Under the pieces are notes generated by a model. It worked only from the letters and a program-made list of their open reading frames with translations, searched no databases and was not told the DNA's origin. DNA of 8,027 nt from Candidatus Woesearchaeota archaeon (lineage in GTDB: Archaea > Nanobdellota > Nanobdellia > SCGC-AAA011-G17 > JAPLZO01), in the NCBI GenBank assembly GCA_026394995.1, contig JAPLZO010000006.1, positions 1-8,027 on the forward strand, read 5' to 3'. Below, piece after piece: positions 7,327 through 8,027 of this stretch; position 1 is the first letter of the stretch, and the number at the start of each line of letters is the position of its first letter. The position numbers were made by a program, and so were the translations under genes.

Positions 7327-8027
7327 ATGTATAAATTAATAATAATATCTTCTTTAATCAGTTTTTTTGTAACTTTAATAGCAATACCTAGATTAATTAG
7401 ATACCTTAAACTTATTGGTCTTGAAGTTAAGGATCTTAACAAACAACACAATACACAATTAGTACCTTTATCAGGTGGTATAGCAGTTATGGCTGGTTTG
7501 TTTATGGCTACAATGTTTTTTATTTTTGTTCAAACTTTTGTTTATAATAATAAAAATAATCTAATTCAAATTATAGGTGGTCTTCTTACTATAGTTATGA
7601 TTACATTCATTGGATTTGTTGATGATTTACTAATCAAAAAAAATAAAGAATCATCCTATGGTCTAAAACAATGGCAAAAACCATTACTCACATTAGTTGC
7701 AGCAATACCACTAGTAGCAGTTTATGCTGGTGGTGCTATAATAAAAATTCCATTAATAGGAAGATTAGATCTTGGGTTAATGTACATATTAATATTAATT
7801 CCAATTGGAATAGTTGGAGCAGCCAATATGGTCAATTTATTAGGGGGTTTTAATGGTGTCGAAACAGGAATGGGTATAGTCTACACAGGAATGTTAGCCT
7901 TATATGCTTATATAAATAATAGACCTACTGGATTATTGATATCTTTAATCACATTTTCCGCATTAATAGCATTCTATTTTTATAACAAATATCCAGCAAA
8001 AATATTTCCAGGAGATTCTTTAACATA
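7327..8027 (+). CDS. GPT/Alg7-like UDP-sugar:polyprenyl-phosphate sugar-1-phosphate transferase, C-terminus missing (partial)
   Basis: I read this frame from the ATG at 7327; it is open to the right edge and gives 233 residues plus two bases. Enzymes of this family (GPT/Alg7, MraY, WecA) move a sugar-1-phosphate, typically GlcNAc-1-P, from UDP onto a polyprenyl phosphate at the cytoplasmic face, the first committed step of lipid-linked glycan assembly. Motifs in order: DLNKQ then PLSGG (36-40, 47-51), the aspartate pair GFVDD (96-100), QWQKP (115-119), NMVNLLGGFNGVETG (167-181, closer to the Alg7 form NxxNxxxGxNGxExG than to the bacterial DG form), and KYPAKIFPGDSLT (221-233), like the FxGDT nucleotide-binding loop. 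Several membrane helices lie between. It starts 2 nt after the STT3 stop, so it belongs to the same mRNA. The missing end should hold the last helices. GlcNAc is the likely but unproven sugar. Confidence 0.9.
   Translation, partial: MYKLIIISSLISFFVTLIAIPRLIRYLKLIGLEVKDLNKQHNTQLVPLSGGIAVMAGLFMATMFFIFVQTFVYNNKNNLIQIIGGLLTIVMITFIGFVDDLLIKKNKESSYGLKQWQKPLLTLVAAIPLVAVYAGGAIIKIPLIGRLDLGLMYILILIPIGIVGAANMVNLLGGFNGVETGMGIVYTGMLALYAYINNRPTGLLISLITFSALIAFYFYNKYPAKIFPGDSLT

Noticed and set aside
7155..7451. Open frame of 98 codons on the minus strand across the STT3/GPT junction
   Set aside because: It overlaps the ends of two well-supported + strand genes and shows no family motif.
7671..7853. Second + strand frame of 60 codons
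   Set aside because: It is out of frame within the GPT-like gene, whose own frame carries the NxxNxxxGxNGxExG motif; the Ser/Asn/Trp-rich translation is not protein-like.

Overview
The window is a very AT-rich stretch (by eye roughly 25-30% G+C) that is almost fully coding, with all seven genes on the + strand. It reads as an archaeal protein N-glycosylation and surface-glycan locus. The clearest marker is an STT3/AglB oligosaccharyltransferase with the WWDYG motif. Its surrounding residues (AHWWDYGYWV, then RATVTDGGN and WNYFLGRH) look most like those of small DPANN archaea of the Woesearchaeota/Pacearchaeota type. Archaeal TATA boxes and near-absence of Shine-Dalgarno sites support an archaeon. 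The exact lineage is inferred from resemblance and was not tested.

Layout, left to right. (1) The C-terminal 413 residues of a multi-pass GT-C-type glycosyltransferase whose start lies off the left edge. (2) A dolichyl-phosphate-sugar synthase-like GT2 enzyme with two C-terminal membrane helices. (3) A class I SAM methyltransferase, 1 nt behind it. (4) A second, unrelated SAM methyltransferase of the CmcI/Methyltransf_24 type. (5) A SpoIIM-family (COG1300) multi-pass membrane protein. (6) The 874-residue STT3/AglB enzyme, 2 nt behind it. (7) The first 233 residues of a GPT/Alg7-like polyprenyl-phosphate GlcNAc-1-phosphate transferase, 2 nt behind that and running off the right edge.

These parts fit one pathway. 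The GPT-like enzyme would start the lipid-linked glycan. The GT2 enzyme would make a lipid-phosphate sugar donor for the GT-C enzyme, which works on the outer membrane face. The methyltransferases could decorate the glycan. STT3 would transfer the finished glycan to Asn in N-x-S/T sequons. SpoIIM is the unexplained member; its coupling to STT3 makes it a candidate accessory or lipid-handling protein.

Regulation: in front of genes 2, 4 and 5, TATA-like octamers begin 30-31 nt before the ATG, the spacing expected if transcription starts at or next to the start codon (leaderless mRNA). Genes 3, 6 and 7 follow their predecessors by only 1-2 nt. This suggests three transcription units: 2-3, 4, and 5-6-7 onward. 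No RNA genes, CRISPR arrays, mobile elements or convincing terminators were seen, and no gene-free stretch exceeds 70 nt.
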